Source: Pedobacter hiemivivus (GTDB taxonomy: Bacteria > Bacteroidota > Bacteroidia > Sphingobacteriales > Sphingobacteriaceae). From it: a stretch of 64,000 bases of DNA. Under the pieces are notes generated by a model, which searched no databases, had not been told where the DNA came from, and saw only the letters and a list, made by a program, of their open reading frames with translations. This document shows, one piece after another, positions 28,860 through 37,618 of this stretch. Numbering within the stretch: the first letter of the stretch is position 1; the number at the start of each line of letters is the position of its first letter. The translations under genes and the position numbers were made by a program. The stretch lies in contig NZ_SJSM01000003.1 of assembly GCF_004331685.1 (NCBI RefSeq), positions 186,001 through 250,000 on the forward strand, written 5' to 3'.

Positions 28860-30044
28860 TTAATGAATAAAACCACCCCATATATAACCATCAAATAGTT
28901 TAACCGGATGTCTACCTATTACATTACACTTTTTAATGTCAAGGTTTTCTGCTAATGATATTGCGTTTTTTAAATCAGACTCATCAGCAGTTTCTTTTAC
29001 TTCAAAACATCTATTTTGGTCTAAAATAAAATCAATCTCTTTTCCTGATTTTAGCTGATAATAAGCAATCGCTCCTTTATGATGTAATTGGTTAAAAACT
29101 GCATTTTCAAACAATGCGCCACTACCAGCTTCGCCTGATATAGAGGCAATGCCATTATCCAGAAAGTAAATCTTTTTTGCTTTGGTAATTTCCCTATCCG
29201 GGCTTTTTGATAAAACCGGAATGGTACGGATTAGATAATTTTGTTCAAGTAGGTCTAGATAATTTTCTATGGTAGGCCTGGATATTCCTGTTAGGCTGGT
29301 TAACTTGGAAACGTCCAACTTTGTTCCTATCCTTACTGATAGCAGTCTTATCAGTTTGTAAAGATTTGCCGGATTCCGGATGTCAGAGAGCAGGGCAATA
29401 TCAAAATTGATATAACTGCTGATGATATCCTGTATCATGTCTTTTTTATCACCTACAGATTCTGCTAATACTACTTCAGGAAAACCTCCATAGTTAATAT
29501 AGGTTTCGTAATAGCCTTTCAATCGTTCATATTCTGCTCGTACAAATTTTTCAGTTTTGTCTAATGAGATTTCTGGTACAGATACTCCATTAAAAGAAAG
29601 TAACTCAGCAAAGCTCAGGGGGTATATGTCGAAAAGTTTTTTTCTGCCAGCTAAGGACTCAGAAAACATGTTTTTCATGTAATAAGCACTGGATCCTGTT
29701 ACAATAAATTTTATATCGTATGTGTCATAAAGATATTTCAAGACACTTGGTAGATTTGGAACCAATTGAATTTCATCAATCGCAATCAATACTTTCTCAC
29801 CGAAATTTGCACCTTGTTGCGTTAAGGCGTAAATAATTGTTTCATAATTGGGCTCAGAGAACAGAAGCCTGTTGTCCATCCGTTCAAGATCAAAATAATA
29901 TTTTTGGGCAATGGAGGATTCTGCTATCAATTGTTTTACCAACGTGGTCTTTCCAGTTCTCCTCATTCCTGTTAAAACAGTAATCTGTTTCTTCCCAAGG
30001 TGATCGAATAGTGAGGGATAAATTGCCCTGTTGTAAAAATTCAT
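28860..30044 (-). CDS. AAA-family ATPase with DUF4143 domain
   Basis: 394 residues. Walker A is GMRRTGKTTL near residue 26, Walker B is KVLIAIDEIQ and sensor-like IKFIVTGSSAY follows. The C-terminal DUF4143 part contains LTSLTGISRPTIENYLDLLE (winged-helix-like), FENAVFNQL and KSGKEIDFILD, resembling a PD-(D/E)xK nuclease-like core. Such proteins are scattered through bacterial genomes with unclear function and are often mobile or defence-associated. The gene stands alone among metabolic genes and is preceded by an unusual array of palindromes (30045-30146), suggesting autoregulation. Confidence 0.88.
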   Translation of the reverse strand: MNFYNRAIYPSLFDHLGKKQITVLTGMRRTGKTTLVKQLIAESSIAQKYYFDLERMDNRLLFSEPNYETIIYALTQQGANFGEKVLIAIDEIQLVPNLPSVLKYLYDTYDIKFIVTGSSAYYMKNMFSESLAGRKKLFDIYPLSFAELLSFNGVSVPEISLDKTEKFVRAEYERLKGYYETYINYGGFPEVVLAESVGDKKDMIQDIISSYINFDIALLSDIRNPANLYKLIRLLSVRIGTKLDVSKLTSLTGISRPTIENYLDLLEQNYLIRTIPVLSKSPDREITKAKKIYFLDNGIASISGEAGSGALFENAVFNQLHHKGAIAYYQLKSGKEIDFILDQNRCFEVKETADESDLKNAISLAENLDIKKCNVIGRHPVKLFDGYIWGGFIH

Positions 30045-30146
30045 ATTACTATTTGTATAGTGTGATACAAAAATAGTAATACTATTTGTAAAGTATACTA
30101 TGTAAATAGTATTACTATTTTACAGGTGTGCTTTACAAATAGTAAT
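30045..30146 (-). repeat. Iterated palindromic operator-like repeats before the DUF4143 ATPase gene
   Basis: Six half-sites related to ACAAATAGTAAT occur in about 100 bp: one at 30045-30057, a full palindrome AATAGTA-A-TACTATT at 30072-30086, a near-perfect one (GTAAATAGTATTACTATTTTAC) at 30102-30123, and a half-site near 30133-30146. The first ends at the ATG. The layout fits cooperative autorepression or a recombinase/nuclease recognition region. Confidence 0.7.
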
Positions 30147-30155
30147 AATTGGTGG

Positions 30156-31112
30156 TTATTTTAAATCCTTTAGTACGCCAAGCACCCATCCTTTACCCCA
30201 TTCTTCCATCTGCTCCTCAGTCCATAAAAATGGATAGAAGATTCTTTTTTGAAAGCGCGGAGGCAGGTACTTCTGCCAGTTGGTTCCACCAGTAGCAGCA
30301 ATGTCAACCGGATCACGTTCCAGGTACCTTACTGCCGATTTATAATGAGATAGGGGCCATTCCACATTTACATATAGATCCAGCTTTCTCAACTCATCTG
30401 CCAATGCTGTGACGTCATTTCCTTCATTAGCCAGTTTATGGTATAGGGCCGAAAAGTTAGTTTCCTTTCTGTCTTTTGCCAACTGTAAAAACTGAGCTGC
30501 GTATTTATTGATAAACTGTTTTAGGGTCAGCGTTTGCTTACCAGTTGCCAATTCAGTAGCCCCAAATTTCCAGTAGATGTGTTCAAACTGCGTTTCAATG
30601 TCAGCATTTGCCAGTTCTTCTCTTTTACTTTTGTCTACAAGTTGGGTAAAGTTTGTCGCGCAGATCTCAATCATTCTGTATTGACCTGATTGAAAGCCAC
30701 TGGCAGGCAGTAGCGACATACGGAACTTTAAAAACTGATCCTTTTCCATGCCATTCACCATCACTTCAAAAGAAGTAGTTAAAGCATTGAAATAAGCGTT
30801 AATACGTCTTACCCTTTCCGTAAAAAATTCGACAGTCAAAGAAGGGTTTTCGGCGATTTGCTTACACTCATGTAACGAAAGCTTAAAATAAAGCTCCGTA
30901 ATTTGGTGATACATGATAAAGATTTCCTCGTCAGGAAAAGGCGTTTTTGGACTTTGCAGACTTAAGAGGGTATCCAGGTGGATATAATCCCAGTAAGTTA
31001 AAAAGTCAGCATACAACAGACCATCCAGATAAGCCGCCATATCCTGCCCCATGGCAGCATACTTCTCCTGCAGCTTATCCAGCTTTTCTTTGATTTGTGG
31101 TGTAAGTTCCAT
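30156..31112 (-). CDS. kynA: Tryptophan 2,3-dioxygenase
   Basis: 318 residues. The family signatures are YADFLTYWDYIHLDTLLSLQ, EEIFIMYHQITELYFKLSLHE with the substrate-binding His, and LPASGFQSGQYRMIEI. This haem enzyme opens the indole ring of tryptophan to N-formylkynurenine in the kynurenine route. No other kynurenine genes are adjacent. A perfect -7 box lies 19 bp upstream of the ATG. Confidence 0.93.
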   Translation of the reverse strand: MELTPQIKEKLDKLQEKYAAMGQDMAAYLDGLLYADFLTYWDYIHLDTLLSLQSPKTPFPDEEIFIMYHQITELYFKLSLHECKQIAENPSLTVEFFTERVRRINAYFNALTTSFEVMVNGMEKDQFLKFRMSLLPASGFQSGQYRMIEICATNFTQLVDKSKREELANADIETQFEHIYWKFGATELATGKQTLTLKQFINKYAAQFLQLAKDRKETNFSALYHKLANEGNDVTALADELRKLDLYVNVEWPLSHYKSAVRYLERDPVDIAATGGTNWQKYLPPRFQKRIFYPFLWTEEQMEEWGKGWVLGVLKDLK

Positions 31113-31131
31113 TTAGAAAGTTAGTTTACCA

Positions 31132-31139
31132 CAAATGTA
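31132..31139 (-). promoter_or_regulatory. -7 box (TACATTTG) of the tryptophan dioxygenase gene
   Basis: A perfect TAnnTTTG on the minus strand, 19 bp before the ATG; no clear -33 element at 19-21 bp spacing. Confidence 0.35.
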
Positions 31140-31160
31140 ATTAAACGAAGGCTTATGCGG

Positions 31161-32459
31161 TTAGTACAATACTCTAAATTTTATCGTATGCTCAATCTTC
31201 TTTAAGAATTTAAACAATTGTTTGTCGTACTCTGCATTGATGTCCGTAATTACATAACCGATGCTTGGATTGGTCATTAGAAACTGACCCACAATATTGA
31301 TATCGTGATAAGCAAAAGCCGTGTTGATTTTGGCCATAATTCCTGGAACGTTTTTATGGATATGAATCAGGCGGTGTGATTTTTCGATTCTTGGCAACTG
31401 CAGGTTAGGGAAGTTGTTGCTCAGGTGTGTTGTGCCTGTATTCATAAAATCGATCATTCTTTTAGGAATGAAGTTATTGTTGCGTGGGTTTGCCTTGGTG
31501 TCGTCAAAAACGACGATTCCCTGCTCTGTACATTTTTGCAGATCAATTTTGTTTTTTGCATTTCCAAGATAGCCGATTGTTTTTAAGGTAACCGCTCCAG
31601 CCAGTTGATCCTCCGTGATCTTCTCTCCATCGGCAAGTAGCAGCATGTGTACATCTGCCACATATTTTTCCTCAAAGCTGGTTTTATGACGAATGGAAAA
31701 ACCATCTTTCTTTAGCATCTCTATACTTTTAGGATCAACCTCGCCAATGATTAGGCATAAGATCCTGTTTTTTGGATAAGATATTGCCCTTGGTAGGTTG
31801 TTTACATATAGAAACTCATCAAAGCTAGGGGTTACGTGATCTGCTTTCTTAACAATACTTTCTCTTGAGATATTCTCTGTAAAAGCATAGAATTTTTTGA
31901 TCAGGCCACTTTCACGAAGTTGAAAGTCTGAATAGCCATCACCAATTCCATACAAATCACCTTCAAGATTCATTTGTTGCATCAGTTTTACCTTTCCACC
32001 TTCTTCACTCAAAGGGTTAGAATGGTCGTAATCTATAATTTTGCCATCTCCAGTAGTGACAAAGGTATTGGCATAGATATTTTCTTTTTTAATATGGTAT
32101 TGGCTTACTACCGGGGTAATAAACTCTTTAAAACCGCCAGAAACGATCAATACTTCATCCGCATGTTTTTTAAAGAATGCAGCATTACGGGAAAAAGATG
32201 CGGATACTTTTTTCTTCAAGACTTTGATCAGCTGCTTTAGGTGGTCTTCTGTCGCTTCCAAAAGTCTTACTCTTTGGGCTAAACTTTCACCAAATGAGAG
32301 TTTACCTTCCATAGCAAGGTTGGTATAATCCTCAATTTTTTGAAATATGGCTTCCTTTTCAGGGTGCTTTTTAAGAGAAATGCGTGCCAGCTCGTCCAAA
32401 GCTTCAACTTGCGTAAAAGTGCTGTCAAAATCAATGATGTAAAAATTCTTTTGCTTCAT
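31161..32459 (-). CDS. serB: Phosphoserine phosphatase (HAD) fused to SerA-like/ACT C-terminal part
   Basis: 432 residues from the ATG at 32457-32459. This start puts the catalytic HAD motif DFDST at residues 10-14; a longer reading would add 32 residues and overlap the upstream gene and a -7 box. HAD motifs: nucleophile Asp10/Asp12, VSGG, and GDGYSD. Residues ~240-432 have lost the NAD site but keep a 3-phosphoglycerate dehydrogenase-like stretch (LKTIGYLGNAKNKIDL, NNNFIPKRMIDFMNTG) and a terminal ACT domain (LIHIHKNVPGIMAKIN, NIVGQFLMTN). It should make L-serine from O-phosphoserine, with the ACT part possibly sensing serine. Confidence 0.9.
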   Translation of the reverse strand: MKQKNFYIIDFDSTFTQVEALDELARISLKKHPEKEAIFQKIEDYTNLAMEGKLSFGESLAQRVRLLEATEDHLKQLIKVLKKKVSASFSRNAAFFKKHADEVLIVSGGFKEFITPVVSQYHIKKENIYANTFVTTGDGKIIDYDHSNPLSEEGGKVKLMQQMNLEGDLYGIGDGYSDFQLRESGLIKKFYAFTENISRESIVKKADHVTPSFDEFLYVNNLPRAISYPKNRILCLIIGEVDPKSIEMLKKDGFSIRHKTSFEEKYVADVHMLLLADGEKITEDQLAGAVTLKTIGYLGNAKNKIDLQKCTEQGIVVFDDTKANPRNNNFIPKRMIDFMNTGTTHLSNNFPNLQLPRIEKSHRLIHIHKNVPGIMAKINTAFAYHDINIVGQFLMTNPSIGYVITDINAEYDKQLFKFLKKIEHTIKFRVLY

Positions 32460-32512
32460 CCGTTTAGAGGTAATGATATTTAGATGGGTCTTAATATCGC
32501 TAATAATTGACC

Positions 32513-32520
32513 CAAATATA
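32513..32520 (-). promoter_or_regulatory. -7 box (TATATTTG) of the phosphoserine phosphatase gene
   Basis: A perfect TAnnTTTG on the minus strand, 53 bp upstream of the chosen ATG. It supports the shorter start, since it falls inside the longer alternative reading. No good -33 was seen. Confidence 0.35.
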
Positions 32521-32526
32521 GGAATT

Positions 32527-33489
32527 TCAATACTGCTGAGCGCAGATTTCTTCAATACTTTGCTTTATTTGCTTAAATTCGATAGAAATAGTCTGCTTTA
32601 TTTTTTCATTGCTGTACAAACTCTCGTTTAAGCTGCTTCTGGCCGCGTCGCTGGTTAGTGCTGCAGGCTTTCGGGTAAATAGCGAAGCCAGCTTTGCAGC
32701 TCGCCAGGCAATGGCCAACATCCATGGTTTAGCTTCCTTGTTTGGAGCTTTAATTCTATAACCGGCGGCGATCTCTCCAAAGAACTGTTTATAGTGGTAA
32801 TTTTCCGCTGATAGGATATATCTTTCTGCGGTCTCTTTGCTGTTCATGAGTGCAATCATGCTTTTGGCGACGTCAGCGACATCTACCAATCCTGTGGCCC
32901 CTTTGGTGTAATAGCTCATGCCATCCTTTACCAATTTAAAAATGGCTCCACTTCCCTCAAAACCTGCACCGGCACCAATAATTACGGATGGATTTACAAT
33001 TACAGCGTCAAGCCCTTCGGCTATGCCCCGCCAGACTTCCATTTCGCCTTCATATTTTGAAATGGCATAAGAATGGGCTTTGGCATCATATTCCCAAAAA
33101 TCTTTCTCCGTAATGAGGGCTCCCTTTTTGGCATTGCCCAAAGCTGCTACCGAGCTTACGTGTAACAAGCGCAGGCCAAGATCCGCACAAAGGTTCACCA
33201 CATTACTGGTTCCTTCAATGTTTACCCGCAAAAGTTTGGCTTTATCTTTAGGATCGAAAGAAACAAGGGCTGCACAATGGTATACCTGTTCGATACCTTC
33301 AAAAGCATCTTCAAGCGCCGAAATGTCGTTTATGTCGGCAATTGCCCAGTCAACCAGGCTATTGTCCTTAATTAAATCCGGAACAATGGAATGTTCCCGT
33401 TTCAATGCCCTAAGCTTTATGCCTTGGCTGGTTAACTGATGGATGAGTTCAGCGCCTAAAAACCCAGTAGCACCGGTAACCAATATCAT
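32527..33489 (-). CDS. NAD-dependent epimerase/dehydratase (extended SDR)
   Basis: 320 residues from the ATG at 33487-33489, which gives the classic start MILVTGATGFLGAELIHQL with the GxxGxxG dinucleotide site. Starting 41 codons upstream would overlap the divergent gene at 33564. Other features: AIADINDISALEDAF, YHCAALVSF, SSVAALG, catalytic YAISKYEGE (YxxxK) and VNPSVIIGAGAGFEG. The substrate may be a nucleotide sugar or a dihydroflavonol-4-reductase-like compound; it cannot be named from sequence alone. It ends 68 bp before the phosphoserine phosphatase start, so the two may be co-transcribed. Confidence 0.9.
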   Translation of the reverse strand: MILVTGATGFLGAELIHQLTSQGIKLRALKREHSIVPDLIKDNSLVDWAIADINDISALEDAFEGIEQVYHCAALVSFDPKDKAKLLRVNIEGTSNVVNLCADLGLRLLHVSSVAALGNAKKGALITEKDFWEYDAKAHSYAISKYEGEMEVWRGIAEGLDAVIVNPSVIIGAGAGFEGSGAIFKLVKDGMSYYTKGATGLVDVADVAKSMIALMNSKETAERYILSAENYHYKQFFGEIAAGYRIKAPNKEAKPWMLAIAWRAAKLASLFTRKPAALTSDAARSSLNESLYSNEKIKQTISIEFKQIKQSIEEICAQQY

Positions 33490-33563
33490 TTCATTTTTTT
33501 TAGGATGTTCATTAAAATACGAGCTCAAAAATAGATATTTGATGCCATACATTATATCACAAT

Positions 33564-34745
33564 ATGTCTTTATCAGATTTTTTTTCTCCGGTAAACCCCG
33601 ATAAATTTGCACCTAAACAGGGATTCTATACCAGTCAACTAGGTTTAAAGGCCGGATTTTATACCGATAAATTCCCTCAGCTGGACGAAAAACAGTATGA
33701 TATCGCCATTTTTGGCGTGCAAGATGATCGTGCTGCGGTAAATAATGAAGGCTGTGGACTGGCGCCAGATTATTTTAGGGCTCAGTTTTACAGTTTAAAT
33801 GAAGGTGCTTTTAACACAAAGATCATCGACCTGGGTAACATCAAAGCTGGAGCATCGATTTCAGATACCTATGTAGCGCTAAAAACAGTCGTTGCAGAAT
33901 TGATAAAGCTGGATATTGTGCCGGTCATCATTGGCGGCGGACAAGACCTTACTTATGCGCAGTACCTCGCTTACGAGAGTCTGGAGCAAAAGGTAGACCT
34001 TGTAGTGGTCGACAATAAGTTTGATTTGGATGAGGAAGATCAGGAAGGACTTGCTGCAAAGTCGGACACTTATCTGAACAAGATTCTTTTACACCAGCCC
34101 AATTATCTTTTCAACTTTAGCAATGTAGGTTACCAAACCTACTATGTAAATCAAGATAGCTTAAAGGTAATGAACAAGCTCTATTTTGATGCGCATCGAT
34201 TGGGTGAGTTTTCTGATGATATCACTTTAACAGAACCCATCATCCGCAATGCGAGCATGATTAGTTTCGATATCGGTGCGATCCGTTCATCGGATGCCGG
34301 TGCCAATGCCAATGCCGGACCGAATGGTTTTTACGGGGAGCAGGCTTGTGCCATTACTCGCTATGCCGGAATGAGCGATAAGTTAACTTCTATAGGCTTT
34401 TACGAGTTTAATCCTGCATTTGACCAAAATGGACAAACCGCAATGCTGCTTGCTCAAATGGTATGGTACTTTGTGGATGGTTTTTACAACCGCAAGAAGG
34501 ATTTTCCATTGACGCCTAAGTCGCAATACCTCATTTACAGGGCTAGCTTAAACGATGGTTCATCAGAATTACTTTTTGTAAAGAGTAAAAAATCTGATCG
34601 TTGGTGGATGCAGGTGCCTTATCCAACAGGGATTTCTAAAAACGAAAGATATCATCTAGTCCCTTGTCGCTATGACGATTATACCACCGCGGTGAATGGA
34701 GATATGCCTGATTTATGGTGGCGCACCTTCCAAAAGCTACTATAA
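33564..34745 (+). CDS. Arginase/formimidoylglutamase-fold protein with degenerate metal site
   Basis: 393 residues with the ureohydrolase fold (FGVQDDRAAVNNEG, VIIGGG, SFDIGAIRSSDA). The Mn2+ ligand motifs are altered: GGDHS is GGGQD (124-128), DAHxD is DNKFD (150-154) and SxDxD is SFDIG (234-238). Thus the usual histidines and one aspartate are missing and ordinary arginase or agmatinase activity is unlikely. Bacteroidota genomes often carry such degenerate members annotated as formimidoylglutamase. It is divergent from the epimerase gene and followed by the TlpA-like gene 90 bp downstream. Role unknown. Confidence 0.8.
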   Translation: MSLSDFFSPVNPDKFAPKQGFYTSQLGLKAGFYTDKFPQLDEKQYDIAIFGVQDDRAAVNNEGCGLAPDYFRAQFYSLNEGAFNTKIIDLGNIKAGASISDTYVALKTVVAELIKLDIVPVIIGGGQDLTYAQYLAYESLEQKVDLVVVDNKFDLDEEDQEGLAAKSDTYLNKILLHQPNYLFNFSNVGYQTYYVNQDSLKVMNKLYFDAHRLGEFSDDITLTEPIIRNASMISFDIGAIRSSDAGANANAGPNGFYGEQACAITRYAGMSDKLTSIGFYEFNPAFDQNGQTAMLLAQMVWYFVDGFYNRKKDFPLTPKSQYLIYRASLNDGSSELLFVKSKKSDRWWMQVPYPTGISKNERYHLVPCRYDDYTTAVNGDMPDLWWRTFQKLL

Positions 34746-34785
34746 TATTACATTAAACCATGCGTTATATTTTTGGTCTATTAAT

Positions 34786-34793
34786 TACATTTG
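34786..34793 (+). promoter_or_regulatory. -7 box (TACATTTG) of the TlpA-like gene
   Basis: A perfect TAnnTTTG, 42 bp before the ATG at 34836. Its position argues that the upstream in-frame TTG (34791) is not the start. Confidence 0.4.
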
Positions 34794-34835
34794 GACTTGA
34801 ATAACCAAACTTATTATTTCAATAAAAGAAAAACT

Positions 34836-35972
34836 ATGAAAAAGATCACACTGATCGCAGCTTGTTTGTTGCCTGCAGCCGTTATGGCACAAAGCAAATT
34901 TGCAGTTACAGGTAAGGTAGGGAACTTAGGTTCACCTGCAAAAGCCTTTTTATATTATGGCCCAAGGGCTAAACAAATCGTTGACTCTGTAAATATCGTT
35001 GGCGGTAAATTCGCATTTGCAGGAACTGTAAACGGAATTACTCAGGCTTCTATTAGAGTTACTCATGCTGAACCTACAAAACGTGGTACTGCTCCTGATG
35101 CTATTATGTTTTATCTTGAGCCAGCAACCATTCAAGTGGTTTCAACTACAGATTCATTAGTAAACGCTGTTATCAAAGGTTCTAAAGTGAATGAGGATGA
35201 TGCTAAATACAAAGCATTAACTAAATCAGCTAGTGATAAGAACGCGGCTTTAATGGCTGAGTTTCGTGCCAAAGGTCCTAATGCACGTCAGGATGAGGAA
35301 TTCATGAAAGGAATTATTAGCCGTGATGAAGCTATCAGAAAAGAATTAGATGTATTAAACAAACAGTTTTATGCAGCTAACCTTAACTCTTATGTGGGTT
35401 TAGTAGCATTTAAAGCAACAGCGGATGTAGATGCGGACCTTAAAGGTACTGAAGCTGAATTCAATAAATTCTCTGCTGCTGTAAAAGCAACTGATCTTGG
35501 TAAAAGCATTACTAAAGAGATTGAATCTGCTAAAAAAACAGGTGTAGGTCAAATGGCTATGGATTTCACTCAAAATGACGTGAATGACAAACCAGTGAAA
35601 TTGTCTGACTTCCGTGGAAAATATGTTTTGCTTGATTTCTGGGCTTCATGGTGTGGTCCTTGTCGTGCTGAAAACCCTAACGTGGTAGCTGCTTACAACA
35701 AGTTCAAAGATCAAAACTTTACTGTTCTTGGTGTTTCTTTAGATAACCCAGGTAAAAAAGATGCTTGGTTAGCTGCGATCGCAAAAGATGGTTTAGCTTG
35801 GACTCAATTATCTGACTTGAAAGGTTGGGAGAATGCAGCTTCAACAATGTACGGTGTACGTGGTATCCCTGCAAACTTTTTAATCGATCCTAATGGTAAG
35901 ATCATCGCTAAAAATGTTAGAGGTGAAGAGTTGCAGAAGAAATTGGCTGAGGTTTTAGGGAAAGGAAAGTAG
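34836..35972 (+). CDS. TlpA-like thioredoxin-fold protein with DUF4369 domain
   Basis: 378 residues from the ATG at 34836, which begins with a signal peptide (MKKITLIAACLLPAAVMAQ). The N-terminal half is a DUF4369 beta domain (FAVTGKVGNLGSPAKAFLYY). The C-terminal half is a thioredoxin fold with DFTQNDVNDKPVKLSDFRGK, active site WASWCGPCR (CxxC) and the cis-Pro region GIPANFLIDPNGK. It is a periplasmic disulfide reductase of the type Bacteroidota encode in many copies. Possible substrates include cytochrome c maturation proteins, but none is indicated by neighbours. Confidence 0.93.
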   Translation: MKKITLIAACLLPAAVMAQSKFAVTGKVGNLGSPAKAFLYYGPRAKQIVDSVNIVGGKFAFAGTVNGITQASIRVTHAEPTKRGTAPDAIMFYLEPATIQVVSTTDSLVNAVIKGSKVNEDDAKYKALTKSASDKNAALMAEFRAKGPNARQDEEFMKGIISRDEAIRKELDVLNKQFYAANLNSYVGLVAFKATADVDADLKGTEAEFNKFSAAVKATDLGKSITKEIESAKKTGVGQMAMDFTQNDVNDKPVKLSDFRGKYVLLDFWASWCGPCRAENPNVVAAYNKFKDQNFTVLGVSLDNPGKKDAWLAAIAKDGLAWTQLSDLKGWENAASTMYGVRGIPANFLIDPNGKIIAKNVRGEELQKKLAEVLGKGK

Positions 35973-36326
35973 AAAATAACCGTTCTCTTCAAGAGCTGCA
36001 TTACTTCGCTGAAGGGCGAAGAACGCTGAGGCTCTTTCTGAGAAGGTAATTTTCTTCCTCACAAAAACAAAGAAGGGGAGACTCACAAAAAGAGGTGCTT
36101 CCTATAAAATAGTAAAAGGGTGAATAGGTCGGGTTAACCGGTTTATTCGCCCTTTTTAGTTAGTTTTTTTTTGCTTGTGGGGGACATGCTGTTTTCAGGC
36201 TATGCGTTTGTGAGGGGAAAATTGGGTTTTCCGAGGAGACCTAGGAAGATTTTCCTTCTTCAGGGAAAAGATTCCAGACTGCGAGGAGAATCCCTATTTT
36301 ATTTTTAAATTGCGCAATAGAATTAC
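35973..36326. other. 354-bp intergenic region after the TlpA-like gene
   Basis: No reading frame of note. It contains the terminator at 36114-36156. The rest (35973-36113 and 36157-36326) has purine-rich short repeats such as GAGGAGA and GGGGAAAA, but no structure I can assign. Confidence 0.5.
36114..36156 (+). terminator. Terminator after the TlpA-like gene
   Basis: AAAAGGGTGAATA pairs with TATTCGCCCTTTT around a loop that itself has GGTTAACC symmetry; T-rich sequence follows on the plus strand. It lies 141 bp after the stop codon. Confidence 0.8.
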
Positions 36327-36773
36327 ATGATCATGAAAAGATATATTTTAGCTGTGATGCTGTTGTTGGGTTTTAACACCTTTACTAAGGCACAGCAGAA
36401 GATGCCTACAGCACAGGAAATGACTGTTAAAAGTGTTGATGAGTTGGAAAAAAGATTGAAACTGACACCAACGCAGAAAAGTGTGATTTACAATTATGTG
36501 TTTGATATGTCGAAGCAGCAGCTGGATTTGATTAAAAGGCAGCAGGCAGGAACATCTAAAGAAGATGATGTAACGAAGTTTTATAAGCTTCAGAACGATA
36601 CCAATGATAACATCAGAACGATCTTAAAAGGAGATCAGTTACCTGAGTTTGAAAAGGTACTGGAAGACCGTTTAAATGGTGGCACTAAGAAAAAGAAGAA
36701 AAAAGGTAAAGGAAAAGAGGAAGAAGAAGTAGTGACAGGGATTTCCGGACTGAAATTGCAAGCTCAACCTTAA
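36327..36773 (+). CDS. Small secreted helical protein with basic/acidic tail
   Basis: 148 residues from ATG 36327; a second ATG at 36333 (MKRYILAVMLLLGF) is an equally good start. A signal peptide ends near FTKAQ. The mature protein is predicted helical (TVKSVDELEKRLKLTPTQKS ... DVTKFYKLQNDTNDNIRTIL), reminiscent of Spy/CpxP-like LTxxQ proteins. A low-complexity segment of alternating Lys and Glu blocks (GTKKKKKKGKGKEEEEVV) precedes the C-terminus. Function is not recognised. Monocistronic, with a strong terminator 20 bp downstream. Confidence 0.75.
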   Translation: MIMKRYILAVMLLLGFNTFTKAQQKMPTAQEMTVKSVDELEKRLKLTPTQKSVIYNYVFDMSKQQLDLIKRQQAGTSKEDDVTKFYKLQNDTNDNIRTILKGDQLPEFEKVLEDRLNGGTKKKKKKGKGKEEEEVVTGISGLKLQAQP

Positions 36774-36793
36774 CAAAATTTTTTTATAAATGT

Positions 36794-36829
36794 AAAAGGG
36801 CGTATCATTTTTGTATGATACGCCCTTTT
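36794..36829 (+). terminator. Terminator (copy 1 of a duplicated hairpin)
   Basis: AAAAGGGCGTATCAT and ATGATACGCCCTTTT form a 15-bp stem with a TTTTGT-type loop. Nearly the same sequence, including the flank GCGTG(G/A)TTTAA, recurs at 38892-38926. It ends the small secreted-protein gene. Confidence 0.9.
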
Positions 36830-36940
36830 GCGTGGTTTAACTGCCGTAGCAAGTTTTGCTGTTAATTACGGATCACGCATTTATATTATTTATAGTTTAA
36901 AGAATTATTGTAAATTAACAATCTTAAATCCTCTAAAACA

Positions 36941-37618
36941 ATGAAGAAGTTAATGCTCGTCTTATTTATCCTTGGGGTAGGTAAAATTTCAACTGCACAA
37001 ACGAACGTATTAAACCAAAATGGTAATGTCGGTATAGGCAATGCAAGTCCCTCTGTCTTGCTGCATATTGGATCAGGTAGTGGACCACTTCATGTAGGTT
37101 CACAGGAGGGTATCTTATTTAAAAGTGGATCAGGTGATCGCTCATTAATGGAAATTCATAGCCCGGGTGGGGAGAATAGATTTGTTCTACAGTCTTTAAG
37201 TTATGGTTTTTATCTTGCGGGATTGGATCAAAAGCCGCTTTTACTTCAATCTACAGGCGGAAAGGTCACAATAGGGACTGACAATCCAGATCCAAATGCA
37301 TTACTAACTGTAAAGGGAAATATTGCATCAAGGGAAGTGAAAGTTGTTGCCACAGCAGGAGCTGATTTCGTTTTTAATGAAAATTATGAGCTTCCTTCTC
37401 TAAAAGAAGTGGAAAAATATATTTTCGAAAACAAGCATCTTCCGGAAGTTCCTTCTGCTCAGGAGATGATAGCCAATGGCGTTGAGTTAGGAAAAATGAA
37501 CATTTTACTGTTACAAAAAATCGAGGAATTAACTTTATATATGATTAAAAAAGATAAAGAAATCGAAGAGCTCAGAAATGAAGTGAGAAAAATAAAAATG
37601 AGCTATTTAAAAAAGTAA
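36941..37618 (+). CDS. Secreted fibre-like protein with conserved C-terminal module
   Basis: 225 residues. The signal peptide ends TAQ, followed by NVLNQNGNVGIGNASPSVLL, the NVGIG motif found in the large array at 54.8-64 kb. The central part is short (SGDRSLMEIHSPGGENRFVL). The C-terminal module reads AGADFVFNENYELPSLKEVE, HLPEVPSAQEMIANGVELGK, MNILLLQKIEELTLYMIKK, then a coiled coil. This is the more divergent form of the module (AGADFVF instead of WPDYVF). Likely a surface or secreted fibre; no enzymatic residues are seen. A structured-RNA-like segment starts directly at its stop codon. Confidence 0.75.
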   Translation: MKKLMLVLFILGVGKISTAQTNVLNQNGNVGIGNASPSVLLHIGSGSGPLHVGSQEGILFKSGSGDRSLMEIHSPGGENRFVLQSLSYGFYLAGLDQKPLLLQSTGGKVTIGTDNPDPNALLTVKGNIASREVKVVATAGADFVFNENYELPSLKEVEKYIFENKHLPEVPSAQEMIANGVELGKMNILLLQKIEELTLYMIKKDKEIEELRNEVRKIKMSYLKK

